This document shows positions 24,205 through 32,735 of a DNA stretch of 64,000 nt, one piece after another (within the stretch, counting starts at the first letter, position 1; each line of letters begins with the position of its first letter). The stretch comes from Faecalibacterium sp. I3-3-89. GTDB lineage: Bacteria > Bacillota > Clostridia > Oscillospirales > Ruminococcaceae. The stretch is taken from the NCBI RefSeq assembly GCF_023347275.1, contig NZ_CP094468.1, positions 2,232,001-2,296,000 on the forward strand. Reading direction: 5' to 3'. The position numbers were made by a program, and so were the translations under genes. A model generated the notes under the pieces. The model saw only the letters and a program-made list of their open reading frames with translations. It was not told where the DNA came from and made no database searches.

Positions 24205-24378
24205 ATGGGGCCTTGGTATTATGAAGTCGTCAGCTTTGACGGCGATTACGTCAACCTGCGCCGCACCGACATCGAGAGCGACGAGCTGAACCCGGTGGCG
24301 CTGGCGCTCCTGCCGCCGGAGATCGACGTAGGCAGCAAGCTCAAGTGCGAATATTTCCAGTACGAGATCATCGGCTGA
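24205..24378 (+). CDS. Small acidic protein, unknown function
   Basis: 57 residues, starting MGPWYYEVVSFDGDY and ending EYFQYEIIG. It is acidic, aromatic-rich, has no membrane segment and is predicted mostly beta. GAGGGAG lies 7-8 nt before the ATG, and the reading frame is closed by a terminator 7 nt after the stop. Position behind the membrane protein suggests one small operon. Function is not recognised. Confidence 0.6.
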   Translation: MGPWYYEVVSFDGDYVNLRRTDIESDELNPVALALLPPEIDVGSKLKCEYFQYEIIG

Positions 24379-24384
24379 CAAACC

Positions 24385-24418
24385 ACAGAAAAGCCGCCCA
24401 TCCGGGCGGCTTTTCTGT
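24385..24418. terminator. Bidirectional terminator before ilvA 3' end
   Basis: AAAAGCCGCCC and GGGCGGCTTTT with a 4-nt loop serve both the small operon and ilvA. Confidence 0.85.
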
Positions 24419-24431
24419 GTCTTCTGATTCG

Positions 24432-25637
24432 TTATACGCGCTCTGCCACCAGCTGGAAGCCCGCCTTGGCAAGCTCCTGCCGGATCTGCTCGATCTGGGC
24501 ATTGTCGCGGGTCTCAAGGGTCAGCTTGAGGAAGCAGCTGGAGATGGGCATATTGGGGTCGGAGCCGTCGTGGAGGACGGACACCACGTTGCTGCCGCAG
24601 CGGGAGACGATGTTGGCCACCTGCTGCAGCTGGCCGGGCTTATCCTCCAGCGCGATGGTCAGATTGGCCTTGCGGCCGCTCATGACGAGGCCGCGGGTGA
24701 TGACGCGGTTGAGGATGTTCACGTCGATGTTGCCGCCGGAGATGAGGCAGACGACCTTCTTGCCCTCGATGGGCAGCTTGTGGAAGAGCGCCGCCGCCAC
24801 AGGCACAGCCCCCGCGCCCTCGGCCACCAGCTTCTGGTTCTCCATCAGGGAGAGGATGGCCGCTGCGGTCTCGTCCTCGGTGACAGTGACGATGTCGTCC
24901 ACATACTCCTCGCAGAGCTTGTAGGTCAGCTCACCGGGGGTCTTGACCTGAATGCCGTCCGCAAAGGTGGAGACGGCGGAAAGGGTCTGATATTTGTGCT
25001 CATGGAGGGAGCGGTACATACTGGGTGCGCCCTCGGCCTGCACACCGTAGACCTTGACTTCCGGCTTGAGGCTCTTGATGGCGAAGGCCACGCCGGAGAT
25101 GAGTCCGCCGCCGCCCACAGGCACGATGACGGCATCCACATCGGGCAGCTGGTCGAGGATCTCGAGGCCGATGGTGCCCTGACCGGCGATGACCTGCTCG
25201 TCGTCGTAAGGGTGGATGAAGGTCATGCCCGTCTCTTCCTGCAGCTCGACGGCCTTGTCGTGGGCATCGTCATAGGTGCCGGGCACGAGGCAGACCTCCG
25301 CGCCGAGGTTCTTGGTGTTCTCCACCTTCATAATGGGTGCGCCGTCCGGCATACAGACGATGCTCCGGATGCCCCGGCGGGTAGCGGCCAGCGCCACGCC
25401 CTGTGCGTGGTTGCCTGCCGAGCAGGCGATGACGCCCTTGTCGCTCTCCTCCTTGGAGAGCTGGCTGATCTTATAATAAGCGCCGCGCACCTTGAAGCTG
25501 CCGGTCACCTGCAGGTTCTCGGTCTTGAGGTAGAGCTGGCAGTCCTTCGAGAGCTTGGGGGCTTCGATGAGGTCTGTCTTGCGTGCTACATCCTTGAGGA
25601 CAAAGGCGGCGTGGTAGATCTTATCCAGTGTCAGCAT
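24432..25637 (-). CDS. ilvA: Threonine ammonia-lyase
   Basis: A PLP enzyme that deaminates threonine to 2-oxobutyrate. At 401 residues it has the PLP lysine in TGSFKVRGA (Lys49), the Asn site SAGNHAQG, the phosphate loop VPVGGGGLISG and a C-terminal ACT domain from about residue 325 (ANLTIALEDKPGQLQQVANIV). The single short ACT domain resembles the TdcB/short IlvA type rather than the two-ACT biosynthetic E. coli IlvA, so it could be catabolic or feed isoleucine synthesis. It has its own consensus promoter and no neighbouring ilv genes. Confidence 0.93.
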   Translation of the reverse strand: MLTLDKIYHAAFVLKDVARKTDLIEAPKLSKDCQLYLKTENLQVTGSFKVRGAYYKISQLSKEESDKGVIACSAGNHAQGVALAATRRGIRSIVCMPDGAPIMKVENTKNLGAEVCLVPGTYDDAHDKAVELQEETGMTFIHPYDDEQVIAGQGTIGLEILDQLPDVDAVIVPVGGGGLISGVAFAIKSLKPEVKVYGVQAEGAPSMYRSLHEHKYQTLSAVSTFADGIQVKTPGELTYKLCEEYVDDIVTVTEDETAAAILSLMENQKLVAEGAGAVPVAAALFHKLPIEGKKVVCLISGGNIDVNILNRVITRGLVMSGRKANLTIALEDKPGQLQQVANIVSRCGSNVVSVLHDGSDPNMPISSCFLKLTLETRDNAQIEQIRQELAKAGFQLVAERV

Positions 25638-25712
25638 ATCGGTTTTCCCATCCTATCTCTTTTTATCCATCCCGGCACACGGGGTATTTTTTCATCGTTA
25701 AAGACAGGACTT

Positions 25713-25741
25713 AGTATAGTTTACATAATTTGATTTGTCAA
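25713..25741 (-). promoter_or_regulatory. ilvA promoter
   Basis: TTGACA (minus, 25736-25741) and TATACT (25713-25718) are spaced 17 bp. The leader is about 75 nt with no clear riboswitch. Confidence 0.8.
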
Positions 25742-25819
25742 ATGAATCTATTTCACACTTTAAGGCCGAAAGCGGAATTTGCAAACATTGTATTTGTCTG
25801 CGCAGGATGCCGACCCCGC

Positions 25820-25848
25820 TTGACAACCCAAAGAAATTTGACTATACT
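25820..25848 (+). promoter_or_regulatory. Consensus promoter of convergent RNA, copy 2
   Basis: TTGACA (25820-25825) and TATACT (25843-25848) are spaced 17 bp. It points at the peptide gene on the other strand and no protein gene follows. Confidence 0.8.
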
Positions 25849-25855
25849 ACATATA

Positions 25856-25952
25856 GAAAGGCGCTGTGTCTGCAAAACGACTAGCTCCTTACCAGATTAG
25901 TCAAGAGAAAATGACCGACCGAGTTGGGGAACTTGAAGGCGGTCATTTTTTC
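25856..25952 (+). ncRNA. Convergent antisense RNA, candidate antitoxin (copy 2)
   Basis: About 97 nt, from the predicted start near 25856 to the T-run after the hairpin 25911-25946. The first 37 nt (25857-25893) carry AAAGGCGCTG, AAAACG and CCTTACC, the same blocks as the leader of the opposing peptide mRNA and of both RNAs in copy 1. CTCCTT at 25885-25890 can pair with the peptide's Shine-Dalgarno. The hairpin loop carries GTTGGGGAACT as in copy 1. Confidence 0.6.
25908..25952. terminator. Shared bidirectional terminator, module copy 2
   Basis: ATGACCG (25911-25917) pairs with CGGTCAT (25940-25946). T-rich tails lie on both sides. The peptide's TGA stop (25943-25945) is in the stem, as in copy 1. 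Confidence 0.75.
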
Positions 25953-26065
25953 TTGCGTTTTTTATCGTCATGGTTCTCATGTGCGATCGTCCATGTGATC
26001 TGAAATGTAACAAAAATTGCTCCGCCAAGAAGCGTCAGTAAAATTGCAACATCGGAGAACGTCAT
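25943..26065 (-). CDS. Small membrane peptide, candidate type I toxin (copy 2)
   Basis: A 40-residue peptide: one hydrophobic span about residues 6-28 and a polar tail ending DDKKRKKK. The segment FVTFQITWTIAHE aligns with HVTFDIVWRLSHD of the peptide at 4700-4840, and both end in a lysine run, so the two are paralogues despite low identity in the membrane span. GGAAGGGGG lies 8 nt before ATG 26065. It is too short for most gene callers. A role as membrane toxin is inferred from size, composition and the antisense arrangement. Confidence 0.6.
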   Translation of the reverse strand: MTFSDVAILLTLLGGAIFVTFQITWTIAHENHDDKKRKKK

Positions 26066-26207
26066 GAACCACACCCCCTTCCTGCCCTTGAGCATCCGGG
26101 GAGTGGCAACTTCAAGAAAAACTGCCTTGCCCGGCGCTTAGGTGCCGGTAAGGAGTCAGCCGCCTGCGTTTTAGACACAGCGCCTTTTTCCTGCCATTGC
26201 TGGCATT
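26066..26207 (-). promoter_or_regulatory. Structured leader of peptide mRNA, copy 2
   Basis: The predicted 5' end is a hairpin (TGCCA/TGGCA at 26192-26205). The shared element at 26147-26187 follows, then a stem-loop at 26105-26126 whose loop has TTTTTCTTGAAG, like copy 1. CTCCTT in the leader (plus 26150-26155) can pair with the Shine-Dalgarno (plus 26075-26080), with one G-U pair. Confidence 0.5.
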
Positions 26208-26213
26208 AGTTAC

Positions 26214-26242
26214 AGAATAACACAAAATCCTGCAAAGCACAA
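26214..26242 (-). promoter_or_regulatory. Promoter of small membrane peptide gene, copy 2
   Basis: TTGTGC (minus, 26237-26242) and TATTCT (26214-26219) are spaced 17 bp. The TATTCT box and its distance to the 5' hairpin match copy 1. Confidence 0.6.
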
Positions 26243-26245
26243 TAC

Positions 26246-26288
26246 AAAGCCGCCGCCTCCCACGAAACTGTGAGAGGCGGCGGTTCTA
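26246..26288 (-). terminator. Terminator of lipoprotein gene
   Basis: CCGCCGCCTC (from 26250) pairs with GAGGCGGCGG (to 26283). A nearly identical hairpin lies at 26943-26985 on the other side of the lipoprotein gene. Confidence 0.75.
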
Positions 26289-26315
26289 TTCTTACTTCAA
26301 TTTATGCAGGGTTTA

Positions 26316-26792
26316 TTATTTAGTAACTTCTTTCCACTCCAAAATAATCGTAAACTCTCTGCTTACTACCTCTTTTTTGCCATTCTCCTTAGGCTCTACG
26401 TAGTATCCGATGCTCCACTCGTAGTCTTTCATATTTGTCAAAGTAGGCTCTATTTCTTTGGCAATTTTACTTGCGCTATCCGCTTTTTCTACTTCCGGAA
26501 TATCCACTCTGAACATTTCGCGATCGAGTTTCTTGTTCTTCCAATCAGCATTTGTATTTCCGACATCATTTATATGATAGTTAGATGCAACGTCATCCAA
26601 TTCTGCATTGTAGTTTAGACTTACTCTATACTTATCCTTCTTTAAGGCTTCATTCACGCTCTTTGTCAGCTCGACCTTTTCGTTGACCGCTTTTCCTCTT
26701 CCGCTGCCACCGCCGCCGCAGGCAGTGAGCATCGTCAGTGTCAGCGCCGCCGCCAACAGGACTGCCATCATTTTTCTGAACCGCAACATCAT
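26316..26792 (-). CDS. Lipoprotein of unknown function
   Basis: 158 residues. The signal peptide with lipobox LTAC is followed by a Gly-rich stretch (residues about 25-33), so it is a membrane-anchored surface protein. The mature part ends in a beta-rich segment (FTIILEWKEVTK). ATG 26792 is used because AAGGAGG lies 8 nt upstream, while a longer frame starts without a site. The sequence is clearly AT-richer than neighbouring housekeeping genes, suggesting acquisition. No family recognised. Confidence 0.65.
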   Translation of the reverse strand: MMLRFRKMMAVLLAAALTLTMLTACGGGGSGRGKAVNEKVELTKSVNEALKKDKYRVSLNYNAELDDVASNYHINDVGNTNADWKNKKLDREMFRVDIPEVEKADSASKIAKEIEPTLTNMKDYEWSIGYYVEPKENGKKEVVSREFTIILEWKEVTK

Positions 26793-26942
26793 AAAAAATT
26801 CCTCCTTATAATTTAGGAAGCGTTCTGCCTCCATATCACAATAATACATTTTCGGGCAACTTTCGTCAATATTATCTACCCTATTTTTTCGATTTTGGCA
26901 TTTTGTTAAAATTATAAGACATACTTTTTATCTCTGGGATAC

Positions 26943-26985
26943 AAAAAGCCGCCGCCTCCCACAAAATCGTGAGAGACGGCGGTGC
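26943..26985 (-). terminator. Terminator downstream of leu operon
   Basis: Stem 26949-26958/26973-26982 with a T-run on the minus strand. It is nearly the same sequence as the hairpin at 26246-26288. Confidence 0.7.
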
Positions 26986-26991
26986 ATTTTA

Positions 26992-27106
26992 TTTTATCGC
27001 AAGTTTTATAGCAATTCAACTTTTTAATGCAACAGCAACAGCGTTGAATTGCATATCGCAAATATGCTGTTTTCATGTTGCACTAATTTCTTGCCTTGCG
27101 ATAAAA
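26992..27106. repeat. MITE-like element, copy B (complete)
   Basis: 115 bp bounded by 12-bp perfect inverted repeats (TTTTATCGCAAG at 26992-27003, CTTGCGATAAAA at 27095-27106). The interior 27007-27105 is nearly identical to 21286-21384. No open frame, so it would need a transposase supplied elsewhere. Confidence 0.85.
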
Positions 27107-27173
27107 ACAGTGCCTGCCGGAACAGCCTATTGTGCTCTGCCGTCTGCGGCGCTCGTACATTGCCTGCTCTGGC

Positions 27174-28247
27174 TCAGATCTCCGCGAGGATGGCATCGCC
27201 CATTGCGGTACAGCCGAGGCAGGTGCAGCCCTCGCTCATATTATCGGCAGTGCGCAGGCCCTTGTCCAGCACCTTGTTCACCGCGCTCTCGATGGCGTCG
27301 GCCTCCTCGGTCATGCCGAAGGAGTACCGCAGCATCATGGCGGCGGAGAGGATGCAGGCGGTGGGGTTGACGATGTCCTTGCCCGCGATGTCGGGAGCAG
27401 AGCCGTGGATCGGCTCATACAGACCCCGGGTGCCGTCGCCCAGACTGGACGAGGGGATCATGCCGATGGAGCCGGTGATCATCGAAGCCTCGTCGGAGAT
27501 GATGTCGCCGAACATATTCTCGGTGACGATGACGTCAAACTGGCTGGGGTCCTTCACGACCTGCATCGCGCAGTTGTCCACGAACATCTCGCTGTACTCC
27601 ACCTCGGGATACTCGGCCTGCAGGCGGTGCATAACGGCACGCCAGAGGCGGCTGGTGTCCAGCACATTGGCCTTGTCCACGCAGCAGAGCTTCTTGCGGC
27701 GCTTCATCGCCGTCTCGAAGCCGATGCGGCCGATGCGCTCGATTTCGTGCTCCGAGTAGGGCATGGAGTCCACGGCCTGCTTCTCGCCGTTTTCCAGCGT
27801 ATAGGTCTCGTGCTTGCCGAAGTAGACGCCGCCGATCAGCTCACGCACGATGATGAAGTCGATGCCCTTGGCCACGATCTCGGGCTTGAGGGGGCTGGCC
27901 GGGGCCAGCTGAGGCCAGATCTTGGCCGGGCGGTTGTTGGAGTAGAGGCCCATCCCGGCGCGGAGGCGGAGCAGGCCCTTTTCGGGGCGCTGCTCGCCGG
28001 GCAGGCCCTCCCACTTGGGGCCGCCCACTGCGCCCAGAAGAACGCTGTCTGCCGCAAGGCATTTGTCCAGCTCGTGCTGAGGCAGCGGGTCGCCGTACTT
28101 GTCGATGGCCTCGCCGCCCATTGCGGCGTCGGTGTAGTGGAAGGTGTGGCCGTACTTCTCGGCCACCTTATCGAGAACGCGGAGGGTCTGCTTCACGATC
28201 TCGGGGCTGGAGCAGTCGCCCCAGATGACAGCGATATTTTTTTCCAT
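27174..28247 (-). CDS. leuB: 3-isopropylmalate dehydrogenase
   Basis: Oxidative decarboxylation of 3-isopropylmalate, step 3 of leucine synthesis, NAD-linked. The 357-residue beta-decarboxylating dehydrogenase has GGPKW, RELIGGVYFGK, the catalytic Lys-Ala-Asn-Val-Leu (CVDKANVLD) and the GLYEPIHGSAPDIAGKD signature. I start at ATG 28247 (MEKNIAVIWGD). A longer frame adds about 50 residues of unlikely sequence, and AAGGA lies 11 nt upstream. It is separated from leuD by a palindrome-rich island of about 680 bp, unusual inside an operon. Confidence 0.94.
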   Translation of the reverse strand: MEKNIAVIWGDCSSPEIVKQTLRVLDKVAEKYGHTFHYTDAAMGGEAIDKYGDPLPQHELDKCLAADSVLLGAVGGPKWEGLPGEQRPEKGLLRLRAGMGLYSNNRPAKIWPQLAPASPLKPEIVAKGIDFIIVRELIGGVYFGKHETYTLENGEKQAVDSMPYSEHEIERIGRIGFETAMKRRKKLCCVDKANVLDTSRLWRAVMHRLQAEYPEVEYSEMFVDNCAMQVVKDPSQFDVIVTENMFGDIISDEASMITGSIGMIPSSSLGDGTRGLYEPIHGSAPDIAGKDIVNPTACILSAAMMLRYSFGMTEEADAIESAVNKVLDKGLRTADNMSEGCTCLGCTAMGDAILAEI

Positions 28248-28424
28248 GATAATGGGCATCCTTTCTTCGATTGGGCAGCGATTTATGACAGGATTCTTGC
28301 TTTTGGGTGGGTGCGGGGGCAGATTGCCGTTGCAGTAGGGCTGTTTTTTCTTTAAGTAGGTTCTCGCGCTGGTGGCGCGGGGGATGTTTTTTCTTGAGGT
28401 CAAGCGGCTTGCGCTCCGCGCGGG

Positions 28425-28470
28425 CCAGAGGCAGGGAGGGGTGTTTCGACTCCCCCCTCCCTACCTCTGG
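28425..28470. repeat. Long GC hairpin
   Basis: CCAGAGG-CAGGGAGGGG (28425-28441) pairs with 28452-28470. It is part of the palindrome-rich spacer between leuD and leuB. Confidence 0.7.
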
Positions 28471-28489
28471 ACTCCACTCTCCCCGCAAC

Positions 28490-28764
28490 GAGTTAAGGGC
28501 TGCTCGCCCTTAACAAACCCAAAACGGAAGTCGAAGCCCAAAAATGCTAGCCGCTGCGCTAAACGCATTTTTTTGTGCTTCTCCTATTTACGGCTCCGCC
28601 GAAGATTTCACCTTTCTGCTGAACTTCACGCCCTGCAAGGGCGTAACACCAGCTGCGAAGCAGCAAGTCGGAGAAACGAGAAAAAAGCGTTTAGCGCAGC
28701 GGCTAGCTTTTTTCCGTTTCGACATCTCCTCCGGGATTATCAAGGGCGAGCAGCCCTTGATTCG
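28490..28764. repeat. Large imperfect inverted repeat (about 275 bp) inside leu operon
   Basis: The arms are about 78 bp. Inner 21-bp arms are perfect (28546-28566 with 28687-28707), and the outer ends are themselves small palindromes (28492-28514 and 28739-28761). The centre has another hairpin. No open frame of credible quality is inside. The rest of the spacer 28248-28928 holds only further hairpins, including one near 28800-28830. Confidence 0.8.
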
Positions 28765-28928
28765 TGCCTCCCGCGCCTCGAAAGTAGCGGGGGCTTTTCT
28801 GGTTCTCTTTTGGCACGCAAAAGAGAACTAAGCCCCACCGTAAGAGCGATTTAATCCGCGCCACAAGCGCGTGAAGCCGTTCATAAGAAAACTTAACCCC
28901 GCGAAACCGCGCCGCCGCAGCAAAAACT

Positions 28929-29417
28929 TTACTTTTTCGTCAGCGACTTCATCAAGCCGCCATCGGCGATGATCTTCTGGATGAAGGGCGGGAAAGGCTC
29001 GGCCTGAAAGGTCTTGCCGGTGGTCTCATCGGTGATGACGCCGGTGTCGAAGTTCACGCTGACGGTGTCCCCTGCACCGATGGCGTCCACAGCCTCGGGG
29101 CACTCCATGATGGGCAGGCCGATGTTGATGCTGTTGCGGTAGAAGATGCGGGCAAAGCTCTTGGCGATGACGACCGAGATGCCTGCGGTCTTGATGGCCA
29201 GCGGCGCGTGCTCACGGGAGGAGCCGCAGCCGAAGTTCCAGCCGCCCACCATGATGTCGCCCTCCTTCACCTTGTTGATGAAGTCCTTGTCGATGTCCTC
29301 CATGCAGTGTGCGGCCAGCTCCTTGGCGTTCTGGGTGTTCAGGTAGCGGGCCGGGATGATGACATCGGTATCCACGTTGTCCGGGTATTTAAAAACAGAA
29401 CCGTTTGCGTTGTTCAT
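28929..29417 (-). CDS. leuD: 3-isopropylmalate dehydratase small subunit
   Basis: 162 residues, swivelling domain of the LeuCD isomerase. Typical motifs: [18 protein letters not shown] near the N terminus, [19 protein letters not shown] in the middle and [15 protein letters not shown]. The length matches the archaeal/clostridial short LeuD type. It is 17 nt downstream of leuC, so they are co-translated as one enzyme. Confidence 0.95.
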   Translation of the reverse strand: MNNANGSVFKYPDNVDTDVIIPARYLNTQNAKELAAHCMEDIDKDFINKVKEGDIMVGGWNFGCGSSREHAPLAIKTAGISVVIAKSFARIFYRNSINIGLPIMECPEAVDAIGAGDTVSVNFDTGVITDETTGKTFQAEPFPPFIQKIIADGGLMKSLTKK

Positions 29418-29434
29418 GGGTGACTCTCCTTTTC

Positions 29435-30694
29435 TCAGACCGTGCGGGGGTCGGTGATATAGCCGGTCAGTGCGCTGGCGGCAGCGGTAGCGGGCGATGC
29501 CAGATACACCTCGCTCTTGACATGGCCCATACGGCCCACGAAGTTGCGGTTGGTGGTGGAGACACAGCGCTCGCCCTCGGCGAGGATGCCCATGTAGCCG
29601 CCGAGGCAGGGGCCGCAGGTGGGGGTGGAGACGATGCAGCCCGCGTCAATGAAGGCCGTCGTCCAGCCGCGCAGGATGCACTCCTTATACACAGCCATGG
29701 TGGCGGGGATGATGATGCCGCGCACGCCCTTTGCGATGTGCTTGCCCTTCAGGATGTTGTAAGCAGCCTCCATATCCTCGAGGCGGCCATTGGTGCAGCT
29801 GCCGATGACCACCTGATCGATCTTGATGTCCTTTCCCTCGCTGGCGGGGTGGGTGTTCTCGGGCAGATGAGGGTAGCTGACGGTGGGTTCGAGGGCCGAC
29901 AGGTCGATCTCAATGACCTTCTCGTACTCGGCGTCCGGGTCGGCCTCGTAGAACACCGGCTCCCGCTGGCTGCGGCCCTTGAGGTAGGCCTTGGTCACGT
30001 CGTCCACCGGGAAGATGCCATTCTTTGCGCCCGCCTCGATGGCCATGTTGCAGATGCTCAGGCGGTCATCCATCGACAGCGAAGCGACGCCCGGGCCGGT
30101 GAACTCCATCGACTTATACAGCGCACCGTCCACGCCGATCATGCCGATGATGTGAAGGATGAGGTCCTTGCCGGACACCCGCGGGGGCAGCATTCCGGTC
30201 AGGACGAACCGGATGGCAGCCGGCACCTTGAACCATGCCATGCCGGTGGCCATGCCGGCCGCCATATCGGTGGAGCCGACACCGGTGGAGAAAGCGCCCA
30301 GCGCACCGTAGGTGCAGGTATGGCTGTCTGCGCCAATGACGCAGTCGCCCGCTGTCACGATGCCTTTTTCGGGCAGCAGCGCGTGCTCGATGCCCATCTG
30401 GCCCACATCATAGAAGTTGAGGATGTCGTACTTGTTGGCAAACTCGCGGCACTGCTTGGACTGGGTCGCGCTCTTGATGTCCTTGTTGGGCACGAAGTGG
30501 TCGAGAACGATGGCGATGTGCTCTTTGTCGAACACGCCGTCAAAGCCTGCCTTCTCGAACTCGTTGATGGCCACCGGTGTGGTGATGTCGTTGCCCAGCA
30601 CGATGTCGAGCTTGGCGTTGATGAGCTGGCCCGCCTTGACCTCGGCGAGGCCCGCGTGTGCGGCCAGAATTTTCTGCGTCTGGGTCATTCCCAT
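29435..30694 (-). CDS. leuC: 3-isopropylmalate dehydratase large subunit
   Basis: 419 residues, the aconitase-type subunit that isomerises 2- to 3-isopropylmalate. It carries the Fe-S cysteine motifs (VIGSCTNGR and [11 protein letters not shown]), plus [23 protein letters not shown]. The length is that of the short two-subunit class. It lies behind leuA, separated by a palindromic repeat. Confidence 0.96.
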   Translation of the reverse strand: MGMTQTQKILAAHAGLAEVKAGQLINAKLDIVLGNDITTPVAINEFEKAGFDGVFDKEHIAIVLDHFVPNKDIKSATQSKQCREFANKYDILNFYDVGQMGIEHALLPEKGIVTAGDCVIGADSHTCTYGALGAFSTGVGSTDMAAGMATGMAWFKVPAAIRFVLTGMLPPRVSGKDLILHIIGMIGVDGALYKSMEFTGPGVASLSMDDRLSICNMAIEAGAKNGIFPVDDVTKAYLKGRSQREPVFYEADPDAEYEKVIEIDLSALEPTVSYPHLPENTHPASEGKDIKIDQVVIGSCTNGRLEDMEAAYNILKGKHIAKGVRGIIIPATMAVYKECILRGWTTAFIDAGCIVSTPTCGPCLGGYMGILAEGERCVSTTNRNFVGRMGHVKSEVYLASPATAAASALTGYITDPRTV

Positions 30695-30750
30695 GATGGT
30701 ACTCTCCTTTTATCGTAGCTTGTTCTCTATGGTCAGTCTCTCCTCTGTCC

Positions 30751-30881
30751 AACCTCTCAGCCGCCTGCGGCGTCAGCTCCCCTAGTAGGGGAGCCTCTGG
30801 CGAAACCGCTTACTTTGCGGGGAATGCCAAGGCCTCCCCTCGATAGGGGAGGTGGCATTGCGAAGCAATGACGGAGAGGTT
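30751..30881. repeat. Palindromic intergenic repeat (R4)
   Basis: A 131-bp full copy with AACCTCTC and GAGAGGTT ends, inserted between leuA and leuC within the operon. Confidence 0.85.
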
Positions 30882-30909
30882 GTGCAGAGCTGCCCCTTAT
30901 TTACTCTCG

Positions 30910-32562
30910 TTACTTATTATTGATGGCACTCACCAGCGCGTGCACACCGGCAACGATGATGTCGGTGTCGGTGCCCGCACCCCATGTGACGGTGCCGTCG
31001 CCCCACTCGAGGCCCACATAGGAGGCTGCGCGGGAGGTAGAGCCTTCGTCAAGGCTGTGCTCCGAATACGTTTCCAGATGGAACTCCATACCGGTGGCGC
31101 TCTGGATGGCGTTGGCCACGGCATCCAGACGGCCATTGCCCACCGAGGTGATGACCTTGCGCTGGCCGTTCATGTCCAGCGTGACGGTGGCGGTGATGCC
31201 GTTGACCTGCGCGAAATGGGCCTCGACGACGGACAGGGGCTTGGTCTTGTTGAGGAAGACCTCCTCAAAGATGTGGAGCACCTCGCCTGCGCTCAGCTCC
31301 TTGTGGCTGTGGTCGGACACGCTCTTGACCTTATAGCCCAGCGCCTCCCGCATCTTGGCGGGCAGGTTGTAGCCGTAGTTCTGCTCCAGCACGAAGCCGA
31401 TTCCGCCCTTGCCGCTCTGGCTGTTGATGCGGATGACGTCGGCGTCGTAGGTGCGGCCGATGTCGTGGGGGTCCACCGGGATGTAGGGGCAGGTCCAGCG
31501 ATGGTCGCCCTTCTCCTTGCGGTAGGCCATTCCCTTTGCGATGGCGTCCTGATGGCTGCCCGAGAAGGCGGCAAAGACCAGCTGACCGGCGTAGGGGGTG
31601 CGCTCATAAATGTGCATCCGGGTGACACGCTCGTAGGTGGCGCAGATGGCAGGCATATCGGAGAAGTCCAGCTTCGGGTCTACGCCGTGGCTGTACAGAT
31701 TCATAGCGAGGGTCACAGCGTCCACATTGCCGGTCCGCTCGCCGTTGCCGAAGAGGCAGCACTCCACCCGCTGTGCGCCTGCCAGAACCGCCAGCTCCGC
31801 GCAGGCCACGCCGGTGCCGCGGTCGTTGTGGGGGTGGGTGGAGATGATGACGCTGTCGCGGTACTTCAGGTGCTTGTCGCAGTACTCGATCTGGTTGGCG
31901 TAGACATGGGGCATACTCATCTCCACCGTGACCGGCAGGTTGATGATCATGGGGCGGTCGGGGGTGGGCTGCATGATGTCCAGCACCGCATTGCAGACCT
32001 CCACGGCGTAGTCCACCTCGGTGCCCGTGAAGCTCTCGGGGCTGTACTCGAAGAGGAAATTGCCCTCGTACTCCTCGCTCAGCTGCTTGACCAGCTTTGC
32101 GCCGTCCACGGCGATCTGCTTGATCTCCTCCTTGGACTTATGGAACACCTGCTCACGCTGGGCGACGGAAGTAGAGTTGTAGAAGTGGATGACAGCCCGG
32201 GGCGCACCCTTGACCGCCTCGAAGGTGCGGCGGATGATGTGGTCACGGCACTGGGTCAGCACCTGCACGGTGACGTCCTCGGGGATCATGTTTTTCTCGA
32301 TGAGGGTGCGGAGGAACTCGTACTCCGTCTCGCTGGCGGCGGGGAAGCCCACCTCGATCTCCTTGAAGCCGATCTTCACCAGCATCTGGAAAAATTCCAG
32401 CTTTTCCTCAAGGCTCATGGGGACGATCAGGGCCTGATTGCCGTCCCGCAGGTCCACGCTGCACCATGCGGGAGCTTTCTCGATGTGGTCCTTCTTGACC
32501 CAGCTGTCATAACCGGCGGGCACGGGGTAATATCCCGGTGCGTATTTGGTAGCGTCCATCAT
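30910..32562 (-). CDS. leuA: 2-isopropylmalate synthase
   Basis: First committed step of leucine synthesis: acetyl-CoA plus 2-oxoisovalerate. The 550-residue protein is the long (LeuA type 2) form, with a catalytic barrel including DLRDGNQALIVPM (37-49), STHPHNDRGTGVACAELAV (metal-binding His pair) and a C-terminal regulatory domain (from about 430, VNGITATVTLDMNGQRKV) for leucine feedback. GGAGG lies 8 nt before the first ATG. Control is by an upstream T-box, with a palindromic repeat between T-box and start. Confidence 0.96.
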   Translation of the reverse strand: MMDATKYAPGYYPVPAGYDSWVKKDHIEKAPAWCSVDLRDGNQALIVPMSLEEKLEFFQMLVKIGFKEIEVGFPAASETEYEFLRTLIEKNMIPEDVTVQVLTQCRDHIIRRTFEAVKGAPRAVIHFYNSTSVAQREQVFHKSKEEIKQIAVDGAKLVKQLSEEYEGNFLFEYSPESFTGTEVDYAVEVCNAVLDIMQPTPDRPMIINLPVTVEMSMPHVYANQIEYCDKHLKYRDSVIISTHPHNDRGTGVACAELAVLAGAQRVECCLFGNGERTGNVDAVTLAMNLYSHGVDPKLDFSDMPAICATYERVTRMHIYERTPYAGQLVFAAFSGSHQDAIAKGMAYRKEKGDHRWTCPYIPVDPHDIGRTYDADVIRINSQSGKGGIGFVLEQNYGYNLPAKMREALGYKVKSVSDHSHKELSAGEVLHIFEEVFLNKTKPLSVVEAHFAQVNGITATVTLDMNGQRKVITSVGNGRLDAVANAIQSATGMEFHLETYSEHSLDEGSTSRAASYVGLEWGDGTVTWGAGTDTDIIVAGVHALVSAINNK

Positions 32563-32588
32563 GTTGTTTTCCTCCGTTTTTCTGTATC

Positions 32589-32722
32589 AACCTCTCAGTC
32601 TCGCATCCGCTCGACAGCTCCCCTACCGAGGGGAGCCTCTGGCGAAGAGGGAAAGCTTTCCGGAATGCCAAGGCCTCTCCTCGATAGGAGAGGTGGCACG
32701 CCGTAGGCGTGACGGAGAGGTT
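32589..32722. repeat. Palindromic intergenic repeat (R5) in the leuA leader
   Basis: A 134-bp full copy lying between the T-box terminator and the leuA ribosome binding site. Confidence 0.85.
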
Positions 32723-32735
32723 GACTCCTATTAAC

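Larger units (their letters stand above)
25857..26187. repeat. Inverted leader repeats bounding module copy 2
   Basis: The same element lies at 25857-25893 (plus) and 26147-26187 (minus sense). Spacing, orientation and conserved blocks match copy 1 at 4563-4928. Confidence 0.7.
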
